From Lachnospiraceae bacterium (GTDB lineage Bacteria > Bacillota > Clostridia > Lachnospirales > Lachnospiraceae): DNA of 49,022 nucleotides. This document shows, in pieces, positions 7,775-15,646 of the stretch; position 1 is the first letter of the stretch, and every line of letters begins with the position of its first letter. Below the pieces are notes generated by a model. That model had not been told where the DNA came from and searched no databases. It was given only the letters and a program-made list of their open reading frames with translations. A program made the position numbers and the translations under genes. The stretch covers positions 1-49,022 of the forward strand of contig JAQXFO010000026.1 in assembly GCA_029005135.1 (NCBI GenBank). Direction: 5' to 3'.

Positions 7775-9202
7775 ATGGAAAATAAAAACAGCTGGAACCT
7801 GATGAAATCAAAGGAAATCGATGCCGCCTTCGCTTTTGCCGAGGATTATAAGGATTTCCTCAGCAAGGCCAAAACCGAGCGCGAATGCGTCGATTATGTC
7901 GTCAATCTGATTGAAAAGGAAGGCTTTCGCGAGCTCAGCACCGCGATCGCGGAGGGCACGCCGCTGAAGGCCGGCGATAAGGTCTACGCCGTCCAGATGA
8001 ATAAGGCGGTCGTCATGTTCACCATCGGCCGTCAGAAACTGAGTGAGGGTCTCAATATCCTGGGGGCCCACATCGATTCCCCGCGTCTTGACGTCAAGCA
8101 GAACCCTCTCTATGAAGACGGCGGCTTTGCTTATCTGGACACCCATTACTACGGCGGTGTCAAAAAATATCAGTGGGTCACCATGCCCCTGGCTATTCAC
8201 GGCGTCGTCGTGAAAAAGGACGGCACCACCATCGAACTGAATATCGGCGAAGATCCCGATGATCCGGTCTTCTTCGTTTCCGACCTGCTGATCCACCTGG
8301 CTCAGGAGCAGATGGAAAAGAAAGCGGCCAACGTCATCGAAGGCGAGGCTCTGGATATCATCATCGGCAGCAAGCCGCTGACTCTGAAAAAGAAGGATAA
8401 GGATAAAGAGAAGAATAAAGAGGAAGACGGCGCTGCCAGAGAAGCCGTCAAGGCCGGCGTCCTTGCGATCCTGAAGGAGACCTACGGCTTTGAGGAGGAG
8501 GATTTCCTCTCCGCCGAGCTGGAGATCGTCCCGGCCGGACCGGCCCGGGATGCCGGCTTTGACCGCAGCATGATCCTGGGCTACGGCCATGACGACCGTG
8601 TCTGCGCCTATCCGTCCCTGCGTGCCATGCTGAACGTCCGGGAACCGGAGCGCACCGCCTGCTGTATTCTGGTCGATAAGGAAGAGATCGGCTCTGTCGG
8701 CGCCACCGGCATGCGTTCGCATTTCTTTGACAATGCCCTGGCGGAGGTCATGGCCCTCACCGGCGAAGACAGCGCCCGCCTGGTTCGCCGTGCCCTGACG
8801 AACTCCTTCATGCTGTCCTCCGACGTCAGCTCGGCCTATGACCCGACCTACGCGGCCAGCTTCGACAAGAAAAATGTCGCCGTGCTGGGCGGCGGCATGG
8901 TGTTCAACAAGTTCACCGGTTCCCGCGGCAAATCCGGCTCCAACGACGCCAATGCCGAATATCTGGCTGCTCTGCGCCGTGTCCTCGATGACAACAAGGT
9001 CAACTTCCAGACAGCCGAACTCGGCCGCGTCGATCTGGGCGGCGGCGGTACTATCGCTTATATTCTGGCCCTGTACGGCATGAATGTCATCGACAGCGGC
9101 ATCGCCGTTCTCAATATGCACGCGCCCTGGGAAGCCATCAGCAAAGCCGACCTTTACGAAACCCTGCGCGGCTACGAAGCCTTCCTCAAGGACATGGCCT
9201 GA
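7775..9202 (+). CDS. M18-family metalloaminopeptidase
   Basis: Cytoplasmic zinc aminopeptidase of the aspartyl aminopeptidase type that removes N-terminal residues from peptides. Metal and catalytic motifs are visible: GAHIDSPRLDV (H99), GHDDRV (D273/D274), DKEEIGSVGATGMRS (E303/E304), and a C-terminal NMHAPWE histidine. The 475-residue length is normal. Residues about 205-218 form a very Lys/Asp/Glu-rich insert. The start at 7775 has AAGGAG and lies after a consensus promoter at 7697-7725, so the 50 extra upstream codons are rejected. Its stop overlaps the next start (TGATG), coupling it to endonuclease IV. Confidence 0.93.
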   Translation: MENKNSWNLMKSKEIDAAFAFAEDYKDFLSKAKTERECVDYVVNLIEKEGFRELSTAIAEGTPLKAGDKVYAVQMNKAVVMFTIGRQKLSEGLNILGAHIDSPRLDVKQNPLYEDGGFAYLDTHYYGGVKKYQWVTMPLAIHGVVVKKDGTTIELNIGEDPDDPVFFVSDLLIHLAQEQMEKKAANVIEGEALDIIIGSKPLTLKKKDKDKEKNKEEDGAAREAVKAGVLAILKETYGFEEEDFLSAELEIVPAGPARDAGFDRSMILGYGHDDRVCAYPSLRAMLNVREPERTACCILVDKEEIGSVGATGMRSHFFDNALAEVMALTGEDSARLVRRALTNSFMLSSDVSSAYDPTYAASFDKKNVAVLGGGMVFNKFTGSRGKSGSNDANAEYLAALRRVLDDNKVNFQTAELGRVDLGGGGTIAYILALYGMNVIDSGIAVLNMHAPWEAISKADLYETLRGYEAFLKDMA

Positions 9203-10035
9203 TGGTCTGGCTCGGCAGTCATCTCTCCTTTTCCGGCGGTTATGAAAGCATGGGGCAGACCGCCCTTCGGATGGGAGAAGACACCTTCGCTTTCTTCACG
9301 CGCAACCCCCGGGGCGGCAAGGCCAAGGCTCCCGACGGCGAAGACGCCGCGGCACTGGAAACCCTGATGGCGGAGGCGCATTTCGGCCCCCTCGTGGCCC
9401 ACGCCCCCTATACCATGAATCTCTGCTCGGACAAGCCCTCCGTCAGGACCTTTGCCGAGGATATGATGGCCGATGATCTCAGACGTATGGCCATGCTGCC
9501 GGGGCATTTTTATAATTTCCATCCCGGCTCCCATGTGGGCCAGGGCCTCGAAAACGGCATCACCATGATCACCGAAGCCCTGAACCGTGTCATTTCCCCC
9601 ACGATGACCACCACGGTTCTTCTCGAAACGATGGCCGGCAAGGGCAGTGAGGTCGGAGGCTCCTTCGAGGAGCTCCGCGAGATCCTCGACCGCCTCGATC
9701 ACCCGGAAAAAGTCGGTATCTGCTTTGACACCTGTCATGTCTGGGACGGCGGCTATGATATTGTCGGCGATCCGGACGGTGTTCTGACAGCCTTTGACGC
9801 CATCATCGGCCTCGATAAGCTGAAGGCCGTGCATTTCAATGACAGCAAGAATCCCTGCGGCTCCCGTAAGGACCGCCATGAAAAGCTGGGGCAGGGCTGT
9901 ATCGGCGAAGAAGCCTTGAAGCGCCTGCTGCGCCACCCGGCCCTGGACGGCCGGCCCTTCATCCTGGAGACGCCGAACGATGAGGCCGGCTACTGCGAGG
10001 AGATCGCGGTGATGCGGCAGTGGCTGGCGGAATGA
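9202..10035 (+). CDS. nfo: Endonuclease IV, AP-site repair
   Basis: Zinc-dependent apurinic/apyrimidinic endonuclease of the TIM-barrel Nfo family, active in base excision repair. Metal-ligand segments are present in order: GSHLSF, HAPYTMN, NFHPGSHVG, LLETMAGKG, FDTCHVWDGGYD, HFNDSK with DRHEKLGQG, and FILETPN. At 277 residues it matches the family. It begins within the aminopeptidase stop (TGATG) and so probably depends on translation of that gene. A hairpin terminator follows. Confidence 0.96.
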   Translation: MVWLGSHLSFSGGYESMGQTALRMGEDTFAFFTRNPRGGKAKAPDGEDAAALETLMAEAHFGPLVAHAPYTMNLCSDKPSVRTFAEDMMADDLRRMAMLPGHFYNFHPGSHVGQGLENGITMITEALNRVISPTMTTTVLLETMAGKGSEVGGSFEELREILDRLDHPEKVGICFDTCHVWDGGYDIVGDPDGVLTAFDAIIGLDKLKAVHFNDSKNPCGSRKDRHEKLGQGCIGEEALKRLLRHPALDGRPFILETPNDEAGYCEEIAVMRQWLAE

Positions 10036-10056
10036 GCGGTTTATTATTCCACTGAA

Positions 10057-10096
10057 AACAAGGCCTTCCCTATGATCGCATGGGGAAGGCCTTGTT
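10057..10096. terminator. Shared terminator between nfo and the serpin gene
   Basis: Perfect 14-bp inverted repeat (10057-10070 with 10083-10096) between convergent genes. The T-tracts are short, so termination may be moderate. Confidence 0.72.
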
Positions 10097-10113
10097 CATG
10101 ACTGTCACGTTTA

Positions 10114-11562
10114 TCATGCGTCGATGTTTCTCACGACGCCGGCGAAGAGGACTGACCCGTCAAGGCCCGTGACCACAAAGAGGAACGGCCGATCCAACAC
10201 AAGATCGATCACCTCATCCGGCTCCGCGGCCCCTTCTGCCAGAGCCAGTTCGGTGTAGGCGGCCCCCGTCACGCCGTACTCATCGATCTCGATCATGGCG
10301 GCATGCTCGGCCTTGCTCAGATAGAGATTCTCCCGGTCCGCTGTCAGCGGTGTGAAATCGGACAGAGACGGATCCAGCGCATCCGTGACGCCGAGGGCCC
10401 GGACCGCTTCCAGAAGATCCGTTTTGCCGGAAACCTTAAACTTCGGCACCGTCAGATTGACTTCGGGAAATGACCATCGGCTGTCCGCACTGTCATACCG
10501 AAGGGCGCTCATGACGGCGGGGTCTGAGACGAGCTCATTCACATCGACACCTTCGTTCGGCAGGAAAAAATGCATGGCGCCGCTGTCACTGAGCCCCAGG
10601 CTCGTCGACAGGAATTTATCGGAGCGATAGACACTCATCATATCCGTTTTATGCATCATGGCTGCCGTGGTATCGCCGGCTGTCCCGTGGAAGACCTCCT
10701 GAGTCGTGTTTTCCTCCCGAAAATCCTCCCTCCACATGGCTTTGTAATAGATCGTGGACAGGATCTCCAGAACCGTATCGGGATCCAGTGCCATCGTTTT
10801 CGTATAATCACTCAGAAGCCCGCCGGTGTTGTCATCGGTCCATTTCCGCAGGGCCTCATTCATAGCCTCCGATCCCGGTGTCCCGCTGAAGGCTGAGGCA
10901 TAATAGTGATCGGCGAGATTTTTCAGTGTGTCTTCATGATAGGTCACATCGCTGCTGAGCCAGACGGAATTGGCCAGCAGGCTTTTCAGAACCGGGGTGT
11001 CCGCATAGTTGCTCTCCCAGAGGGCGGTCACCTGAGAGCGGAGTGTCCCGATATCGTCCGCGCCGAGCATAGCGAGGACCTGCTGACGCGTACGGCCGCC
11101 GGAGACCTCCGCCAGCATGGCAAAGGCGATGTAGGTATTCAGCGGCGAGCACACGGTGTTCTCCCGATCGGAGACCAGAAGCTGCGCCATCAAAGACAGG
11201 TTGTACGCCGTCATACCGGACTGAAGGCCTTCTGTCCCGGAGGCCTGATCATGATAGGCCTGCCACCATTGCCAGTGCTCATCACTTTCCATAAAGGCCT
11301 GAGCACTCAGCGTCTGAGCCACCGGTTCCGGGTAAGCCGCCCTGACGGTCGTGATGCCGGACATCGTTTTCACCGATGAGCCGGCTGCCTTTTGCCGCAT
11401 GGTCATGACGCCCCCTATCGTTCCAATGATGAGAGCCGCACAGGCGGCGACAGCCGCTGCGGCAGCCCATAAGGGTCTACGGCGTTTTCTGAAAAGACGT
11501 GCCTTATTGACACTGCCGGGATCAATATCTTCTATCGCTTCAAACAGCTCTTCCTTTCTCAT
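10114..11562 (-). CDS. Membrane-anchored serpin paired with an ECF sigma factor
   Basis: 482-residue protein. Residues 1-30 are a charged cytoplasmic stretch (EELFEAIEDID, RKRRRP), 31-54 a transmembrane helix, and about 115-482 a serpin domain outside the membrane. Serpin signs are NTVCSPLNTYIAFAML near 135 and the C-terminal signature LVLDRPFLFVV, which fits the PROSITE serpin pattern. The reactive loop (about 428-457) has hinge EYGVTGAAYT: mostly small residues, but Val at P14 and Tyr at P9, so inhibitory action is plausible, not certain. The loop is about four residues longer than in alpha-1-antitrypsin, so P1 cannot be fixed. The ATG overlaps the sigma factor stop, the place where an anti-sigma factor is usual. 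Confidence 0.9.
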   Translation of the reverse strand: MRKEELFEAIEDIDPGSVNKARLFRKRRRPLWAAAAAVAACAALIIGTIGGVMTMRQKAAGSSVKTMSGITTVRAAYPEPVAQTLSAQAFMESDEHWQWWQAYHDQASGTEGLQSGMTAYNLSLMAQLLVSDRENTVCSPLNTYIAFAMLAEVSGGRTRQQVLAMLGADDIGTLRSQVTALWESNYADTPVLKSLLANSVWLSSDVTYHEDTLKNLADHYYASAFSGTPGSEAMNEALRKWTDDNTGGLLSDYTKTMALDPDTVLEILSTIYYKAMWREDFREENTTQEVFHGTAGDTTAAMMHKTDMMSVYRSDKFLSTSLGLSDSGAMHFFLPNEGVDVNELVSDPAVMSALRYDSADSRWSFPEVNLTVPKFKVSGKTDLLEAVRALGVTDALDPSLSDFTPLTADRENLYLSKAEHAAMIEIDEYGVTGAAYTELALAEGAAEPDEVIDLVLDRPFLFVVTGLDGSVLFAGVVRNIDA

Positions 11563-12119
11563 ATATCAAACCCCCTTTCGATAAGATCGTCTTTCAGACG
11601 GTGCCGAAGGCGGCTGAGTATGACCGACACCTGATTCACGCTCATATTCATGCGCCCGGCGATCTGACTGATACTGTCTGCATACCAGTAACGCCGTATA
11701 AACAGGTACCGCCGGTCTTCGGGAAGGCGGAAAAGAAAACGGTTGATCTCCTCGATCAGGGCCTTTGCCTCCCATTGCCGTTCGGTATCGTCCGCCCCGG
11801 ACACACATTCCGCCAGCTCATCCAGCACGGCATCGAGCTGATGCCCTCCCCGTTTTTCCCGGTGGAGTTTTTTGTATCGGTCAAAGGAAAGATGTCTTGT
11901 GATTTTTCCGAGAAATGCGGCCAGAAGAGAGGGTCTGTGGGGCGGCATCGCGTTCCAGGCCCGCAGCCAGGTATCGTTGACACACTCTTCGGCATCCAGC
12001 CGATCGGACAGAATATTGCGGGCGATCGCCAGGCAATACGCGCCGTATTTCTGTGACGATGCCGTTATGGCTGCCTCATTTCTATCCCAATATAACTGAA
12101 CAATCCTGTCATCATCCAT
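11559..12119 (-). CDS. ECF-type RNA polymerase sigma factor
   Basis: 186-residue sigma-70-family factor. Region 2 is visible around SDRLDAEECVNDTWLRAWNAMPP and region 4 around LPEDRRYLFIRRYWYADSISQIAGRMNMSVNQVSVILSR; no region 1 or 3 is present. The start has GGAGG upstream. It is cotranscribed with, and overlaps by 4 nt, a membrane-anchored serpin whose short cytoplasmic N-terminus could bind and hold the sigma factor; this is inference. A possible autoregulated promoter lies at 12141-12172. Confidence 0.93.
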   Translation of the reverse strand: MDDDRIVQLYWDRNEAAITASSQKYGAYCLAIARNILSDRLDAEECVNDTWLRAWNAMPPHRPSLLAAFLGKITRHLSFDRYKKLHREKRGGHQLDAVLDELAECVSGADDTERQWEAKALIEEINRFLFRLPEDRRYLFIRRYWYADSISQIAGRMNMSVNQVSVILSRLRHRLKDDLIERGFDI

Positions 12120-12140
12120 GGGAAATGCCTCCTTTCACCC

Positions 12141-12172
12141 CTATACACGCCGTTGAGGTGAAAATCTTACAG
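12141..12172 (-). promoter_or_regulatory. Candidate ECF-type promoter of the sigma-serpin pair
   Basis: Minus strand: TGTAAG (-35 like, 12172-12167), about 16 nt, then CGTGTATAG (-10 like, near 12149-12141). It lacks good housekeeping boxes. A CGT-containing -10 and an AA-containing -35 are common for ECF factors, which often control themselves. The call rests on pattern only. Confidence 0.38.
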
Positions 12173-12181
12173 AGACAGCGG

Positions 12182-12210
12182 AAAAAAGGGCCGTCTTCTG
12201 CCAGAGGCCC
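12182..12210 (-). terminator. Terminator after sfsA
   Basis: Minus strand: GGGCC stem, 13-nt loop, GGCCC, then six T. It ends the lipoprotein-kinase-sfsA transcript before the sigma factor gene. Confidence 0.7.
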
Positions 12211-12232
12211 GAAAATATCTGCGCTCTTCTGT

Positions 12233-12898
12233 TTACAGGAAAACGGGCGGCGTGGTGATCTCAAGGCTGTCCTCCGCCGGCCGTGTCGTCAGGTGAAGAA
12301 CGCGGAGGCCTTTTGCCTCAGCCTCCTCACAGGCATCGGCAAAGGCCGGATGTCTCTCCCGGTACGGCTCCACGCGGTCTACACCTGCCATCTGGATCAC
12401 AAAAGCCAGGCAGGCTTCATACCCCTCGTCCAGCGCCGCCGTCAGCTCCCGCAGGTGCCGGACACCCCGCTCCGTCGGCGCATCGGGAAAATACCCCACC
12501 CCACCGATATCCAGGGTACAGCCCTTGACCTCCATCAGATACCGGCGGCCGCCCTTTTCCATATAAAAATCGACGCGGGACTGACCATAGGTGTATTCCG
12601 GTCTGATGACATCAAACCCCTGACCGACGAGCCACTCGCCGACGACCTTGTTGGGGGCCTGGCTGTCGATATTAAACAGCCGGCCGCCGCGATAGACGCC
12701 TATGAGATCATAGGCAGTCTTCCGGCCGGGCGCAGCGGCTTCGGCCAGAACGACCGCGGCCTCCGGTACCAGAAGTTCACCAAGACGGCCCGTATTCTTC
12801 ACATGGACCGTCTCCTCACCGCCCTCCAGGCGGACGATCGCCGTAAAACGATTCAGGCGGCGCACAAAACGAGCCCGCCTCACCGCATCGTATCTCAC
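12233..12898 (-). CDS. sfsA: SfsA-family protein, probable nuclease
   Basis: 221-residue protein of the SfsA family (sugar fermentation stimulation A). Characteristic stretches are the N-terminal FVRRLNRFTA, HVKNTGRLGELL, the YGQSRVDFYM segment and the VEVKG-like LMEVKGCTLD, which carries the PD-(D/E)xK-type active site. An early role in sugar gene regulation was proposed in E. coli and later work points to a nucleic-acid nuclease. It lies 33 nt downstream of a sugar kinase gene and is likely in the same transcript; a terminator follows. Confidence 0.93.
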   Translation of the reverse strand: MRYDAVRRARFVRRLNRFTAIVRLEGGEETVHVKNTGRLGELLVPEAAVVLAEAAAPGRKTAYDLIGVYRGGRLFNIDSQAPNKVVGEWLVGQGFDVIRPEYTYGQSRVDFYMEKGGRRYLMEVKGCTLDIGGVGYFPDAPTERGVRHLRELTAALDEGYEACLAFVIQMAGVDRVEPYRERHPAFADACEEAEAKGLRVLHLTTRPAEDSLEITTPPVFL

Positions 12899-12931
12899 CG
12901 TTTGATCTCCTTCGCGTCAGCACGGTTCTCT

Positions 12932-13864
12932 TCAAAAACCGGCCCCGCTTTCTTCCGTTACCGTGCAGGCGGCGAGCAGCTGATATATCTTATCCCCGTC
13001 CGCCAGATCCTCCGAGAAGGCACTGGCCGTGCCGGCTGCCGCGGCCAGGCGGAACGCCTCCGCCTGCGAAAGGCCTTTTTCAAGACCGGCCAGAAAACCG
13101 GCCACCATCGCATCACCGGCCCCGACGGCATTGACGACCTTGCCCTGCGGTACCGATGCGCTGAAAACGCGGCCCTCTTCCGTCACCATAACAGCACCGT
13201 CGCCGCCCAGGGAAACGATCACGACGCGGGCGCCCATCGCCTGCAGGCGGCGGGCACCGACGGCCGCCGACGCCCGATCGGGCACAGGCATACCGAGAAG
13301 ACCGCTCAGTTCATCCCGGTTCGGCTTGATGAGAAAGGGGTGCAGCGGCAGCACCGCCGTCAGAAGATCCCCGGAGGCATCCACTGCCGTGCGGATGTCC
13401 CGGTCCGAAAGCCGCTCAAGGATCCGTCTGTAGATATCCGACGGCAGAGACGTGGGCACACTTCCCGCCAGCACCAGGCCGTCTCCGGCCTTCAGCGTCT
13501 CCAGAGAAGCCATAAGCGCCTCCGCCGCAGGCGGATCAACCGCCGGACCGCTGCCGTTGATCTCGGTGCTTTCGTAGTTTTTCAATTTCACATTGATGCG
13601 GGAGCAGCCATTTTCAAGGAAAATAAAATCCGTGCGGATGTCACAGGCCTCCAGATGGCGGCGGATCTCCTCGCCCACAAAACCTGCCAGAAAGCCCAGA
13701 GACGTCGAAGGACAGCCCAGGCTGCCCAGGACCCGCGACACATTGATGCCTTTACCGCCGGGCAGGAGCCGTTCCTCCCGGGTGCGATTCGTCCGCCCCA
13801 GGGTAAAATTCTCGACCGTCACATAATAATCCAGCGACGGATTCAAGGTCACCGTATAGATCAT
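12932..13864 (-). CDS. PfkB-family sugar-phosphate kinase, 1-phosphofructokinase type
   Basis: 310-residue PfkB kinase. Substrate and nucleotide motifs are PGGKGINVSRVL near residue 35, KPNRDEL in the middle, and GAGDAMVAGFLAG with the catalytic Asp near 250. The start MIYTVTLNPSLDYYV is the hallmark of the FruK/LacC branch, so the substrate is fructose 1-phosphate or tagatose 6-phosphate. No fructose PTS gene is nearby, so I give no symbol. Its ATG overlaps the stop of the upstream lipoprotein gene by 4 nt, an odd partnership for a glycolytic kinase. Confidence 0.88.
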   Translation of the reverse strand: MIYTVTLNPSLDYYVTVENFTLGRTNRTREERLLPGGKGINVSRVLGSLGCPSTSLGFLAGFVGEEIRRHLEACDIRTDFIFLENGCSRINVKLKNYESTEINGSGPAVDPPAAEALMASLETLKAGDGLVLAGSVPTSLPSDIYRRILERLSDRDIRTAVDASGDLLTAVLPLHPFLIKPNRDELSGLLGMPVPDRASAAVGARRLQAMGARVVIVSLGGDGAVMVTEEGRVFSASVPQGKVVNAVGAGDAMVAGFLAGLEKGLSQAEAFRLAAAAGTASAFSEDLADGDKIYQLLAACTVTEESGAGF

Positions 13865-14853
13865 GATGCCATGGCCTCAAGGACAACGGCGGCCGAATCC
13901 GTGATCTCGCAGTGACCGCTGAGGTCCTGATAGATCCTCACCAGAGCCAGGTGCGTGTAAGGCTCCGCCGTCAGGGTCGTCACGCGGCACAGCAGACTGT
14001 AATTGAGGCCGCTGACCACCTGCGTGGCCAGACAGGCCACCGGTTCATACTCGACACGGGACACACCGGCAGAAGCGGCACTGAGAACGCGACGGTAATC
14101 AAGACCGGTGTAGACGGTCCCGCCGATATAGGCGGCATTGCCGCTGGCGTCACCCGCATAGGCCGCATTGCCGCTGGCGTCGCCCGCATAGGCCGCGTTG
14201 CCGCTGGCGTCACCCGCATAGGCCGCGTTGCCGCTGGCGTCGCCCGCATAGGCCGCGTTGCCGCTGGCGTCACCCGCATAGGCCGCATTGCCGCTGGCGT
14301 CACCCGCATAGGCCGCGTTGCCGCTGGCATCGCCGCCGGTACCGACCGAAAGATCCGTATCCAGCTGCCAGCTGCCTGCTGCGGCGCCGGTATCGATACC
14401 GTAGGTGCCCTCTTCCGCCGCCGGATCCAGATACACGAGGCTGTCCAGCGTCACGGAACCGCCGTCATTCTGGGTCAGGAACATCACGCCGTAGCGGGAC
14501 TCCGTCTCGATGCTGTCAGGCGTGACCTTGACAAGAACGGCATTTTTCTCACCGGCATTGCCGCTAAAGCCCAGATGAGCCATCGGCGTCACACTCTCCG
14601 GCATACCGGAAGCGGCCTCAACGGTCATCTCGATGATCCCGTCCGACATGGTCCGGGGCTCCGTATCGTAGAAGGTCCAGCCGCCGGAAAGGCTTTCGAA
14701 TCCGCTGCTCTCCTCCGACTCCTGCACGCTTTCCTCCGCGGAAGAGACCGGGTTTTCCGCAGCGCTGCTGCCGGTACCGGCGCCGCAGCCGCTTATCATA
14801 AGACTGACAGCCGTCATCACGGCCGCTGCCATGGTTGTTCTTTTTTTCATCAT
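13861..14853 (-). CDS. Lipoprotein with decapeptide repeats and a cystatin-like motif
   Basis: 330-residue secreted lipoprotein. The signal peptide ends in lipobox ISGC (Cys23) and is followed by a Ser/Glu-rich linker. Residues about 55-165 begin GGWTFYD and form one domain. Residues about 173-241 are seven tandem copies of GDASGNAAYA. The C-terminal part (about 245-330) contains QVVSG (278-282) followed by LNYSLLCRV and later IYQDLSG, the layout of the cystatin QxVxG inhibitory loop and its next strand. Similar cystatin-like hypothetical proteins occur in gut Clostridia, to my memory. It overlaps the sugar kinase start by 4 nt. Protease inhibition is inferred. Confidence 0.75.
   Translation of the reverse strand: MMKKRTTMAAAVMTAVSLMISGCGAGTGSSAAENPVSSAEESVQESEESSGFESLSGGWTFYDTEPRTMSDGIIEMTVEAASGMPESVTPMAHLGFSGNAGEKNAVLVKVTPDSIETESRYGVMFLTQNDGGSVTLDSLVYLDPAAEEGTYGIDTGAAAGSWQLDTDLSVGTGGDASGNAAYAGDASGNAAYAGDASGNAAYAGDASGNAAYAGDASGNAAYAGDASGNAAYAGDASGNAAYIGGTVYTGLDYRRVLSAASAGVSRVEYEPVACLATQVVSGLNYSLLCRVTTLTAEPYTHLALVRIYQDLSGHCEITDSAAVVLEAMAS
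14131..14337. repeat. Tandem 30-bp repeat array, seven copies, in the lipoprotein gene
   Basis: Six complete 30-bp units (14131-14310) and a seventh that diverges after about 27 nt encode GDASGNAAYA on the minus strand. The six units differ by A/G exchanges at two main positions, AAC/AAT and GGT/GGC codons, all silent. The array is in frame, so copy-number change would keep the gene open. Confidence 0.97.
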
Positions 14854-15043
14854 AATTCTCCTTTGCCTTTTGACAGTCCGGTGCGTGGACAGCTGCCCCG
14901 CGCCGTCGTATCATAGTGTTGATCCCCTGCATTATCTCTTATACTACCGTTTTTTCCCGTCTACCGCAATTTGGCAGACCGGCGTTATTATGAAATTATT
15001 GTGAAGAACGGTGCCGCCGCGAAAAATGAAAGAAGGACCTGCT

Positions 15044-15589
15044 ATGTACGAATACGAAATCAAGCTTCCCATCACCGCACCGGAAGACCTGGCCGCCCGT
15101 CTCGCCGCCCTCGGCTTCGAAAAAACCGGCACGATCCGCGAAGAGGACAGCTACTATAATCATCCGGAACGGGATCTGAAGCAGGCGGGCCTGGCTCTCC
15201 GCCTTCGCAAAAGCACCGATCTTGCCGACAGCCGCCTGACGGCGACACTCAATTTCAAGGGACAGCGCATGGACTCGCGCACCATGTCCCGGCCGGAGTA
15301 TGAGACCGTTGTCGCCGATCCCGCCGCGGCGGCCGGCATCCTCACGGGTCTCGGTTATGTCCTCGCCGCCCCCGTCATCAAGGAGCGGCAGTATTTCCGA
15401 AAGGCCGCTGTCACTGCCTGCATCGATACCGTCGAGGGGCTGGGCACCTATCTGGAGCTTGAAATCCTCTCGGAAACGGCGCAGGCACACGACGCCTGCC
15501 TGGCCAGGCTGGATGACCTCCTCAGGGAACTCCGTCTCTCACCGGAGGACACCGTCACCCTATCCTACCTCGATCTTCTCGGATACTGA
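15044..15589 (+). CDS. CYTH-domain protein
   Basis: 181-residue protein of the CYTH superfamily (class IV adenylate cyclase / thiamine triphosphatase fold), which binds triphosphates with divalent metal in a beta-tunnel. The diagnostic ExExK motif is E3, E5, K7 in MYEYEIK. Further tunnel residues are visible in RLRKS, TLNFKG, KERQYF and YLELEI. The start at 15044 follows AGAAGGA; the upstream in-frame ATG at 15011 has no ribosome site. The substrate is unknown; inorganic triphosphate hydrolysis is common in bacterial members. A terminator follows. Confidence 0.87.
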   Translation: MYEYEIKLPITAPEDLAARLAALGFEKTGTIREEDSYYNHPERDLKQAGLALRLRKSTDLADSRLTATLNFKGQRMDSRTMSRPEYETVVADPAAAAGILTGLGYVLAAPVIKERQYFRKAAVTACIDTVEGLGTYLELEILSETAQAHDACLARLDDLLRELRLSPEDTVTLSYLDLLGY

Positions 15590-15610
15590 TTTTCCCGGAT
15601 AGCGACGTCA

Positions 15611-15646
15611 AAAAGGGAAGCTCCGCCTGAACGGAACTCCCCTTTT
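15611..15646 (+). terminator. Terminator after the CYTH gene
   Basis: A 15-nt stem (15611-15625 with 15632-15646) with two G-U-type pairs and a short T-run. The remaining 210 bases up to hisB are AT-richer and show no gene or clear motif. Confidence 0.75.

Noticed and set aside
7808-9121. A 437-codon open frame antisense to the M18 aminopeptidase
   Set aside because: The plus-strand gene carries all M18 motifs; the antisense product has no domain and no ribosome site.
12053-13915. A 620-codon plus-strand open frame across sfsA and the sugar kinase
   Set aside because: Its translation is Arg/His/Gln-rich noise, and it is antisense to two clear genes that are in good order on the minus strand.
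14131-14337. CRISPR-like regular repetition
   Set aside because: The 30-bp units are directly adjacent with no spacers and lie in frame within a coding gene.
13912-14916. Plus-strand frame with repeats of a Gly/Arg/Val-rich decapeptide
   Set aside because: It only mirrors the 30-bp repeat array. The minus-strand frame has a signal peptide, lipobox, ribosome site and a cystatin-like domain.
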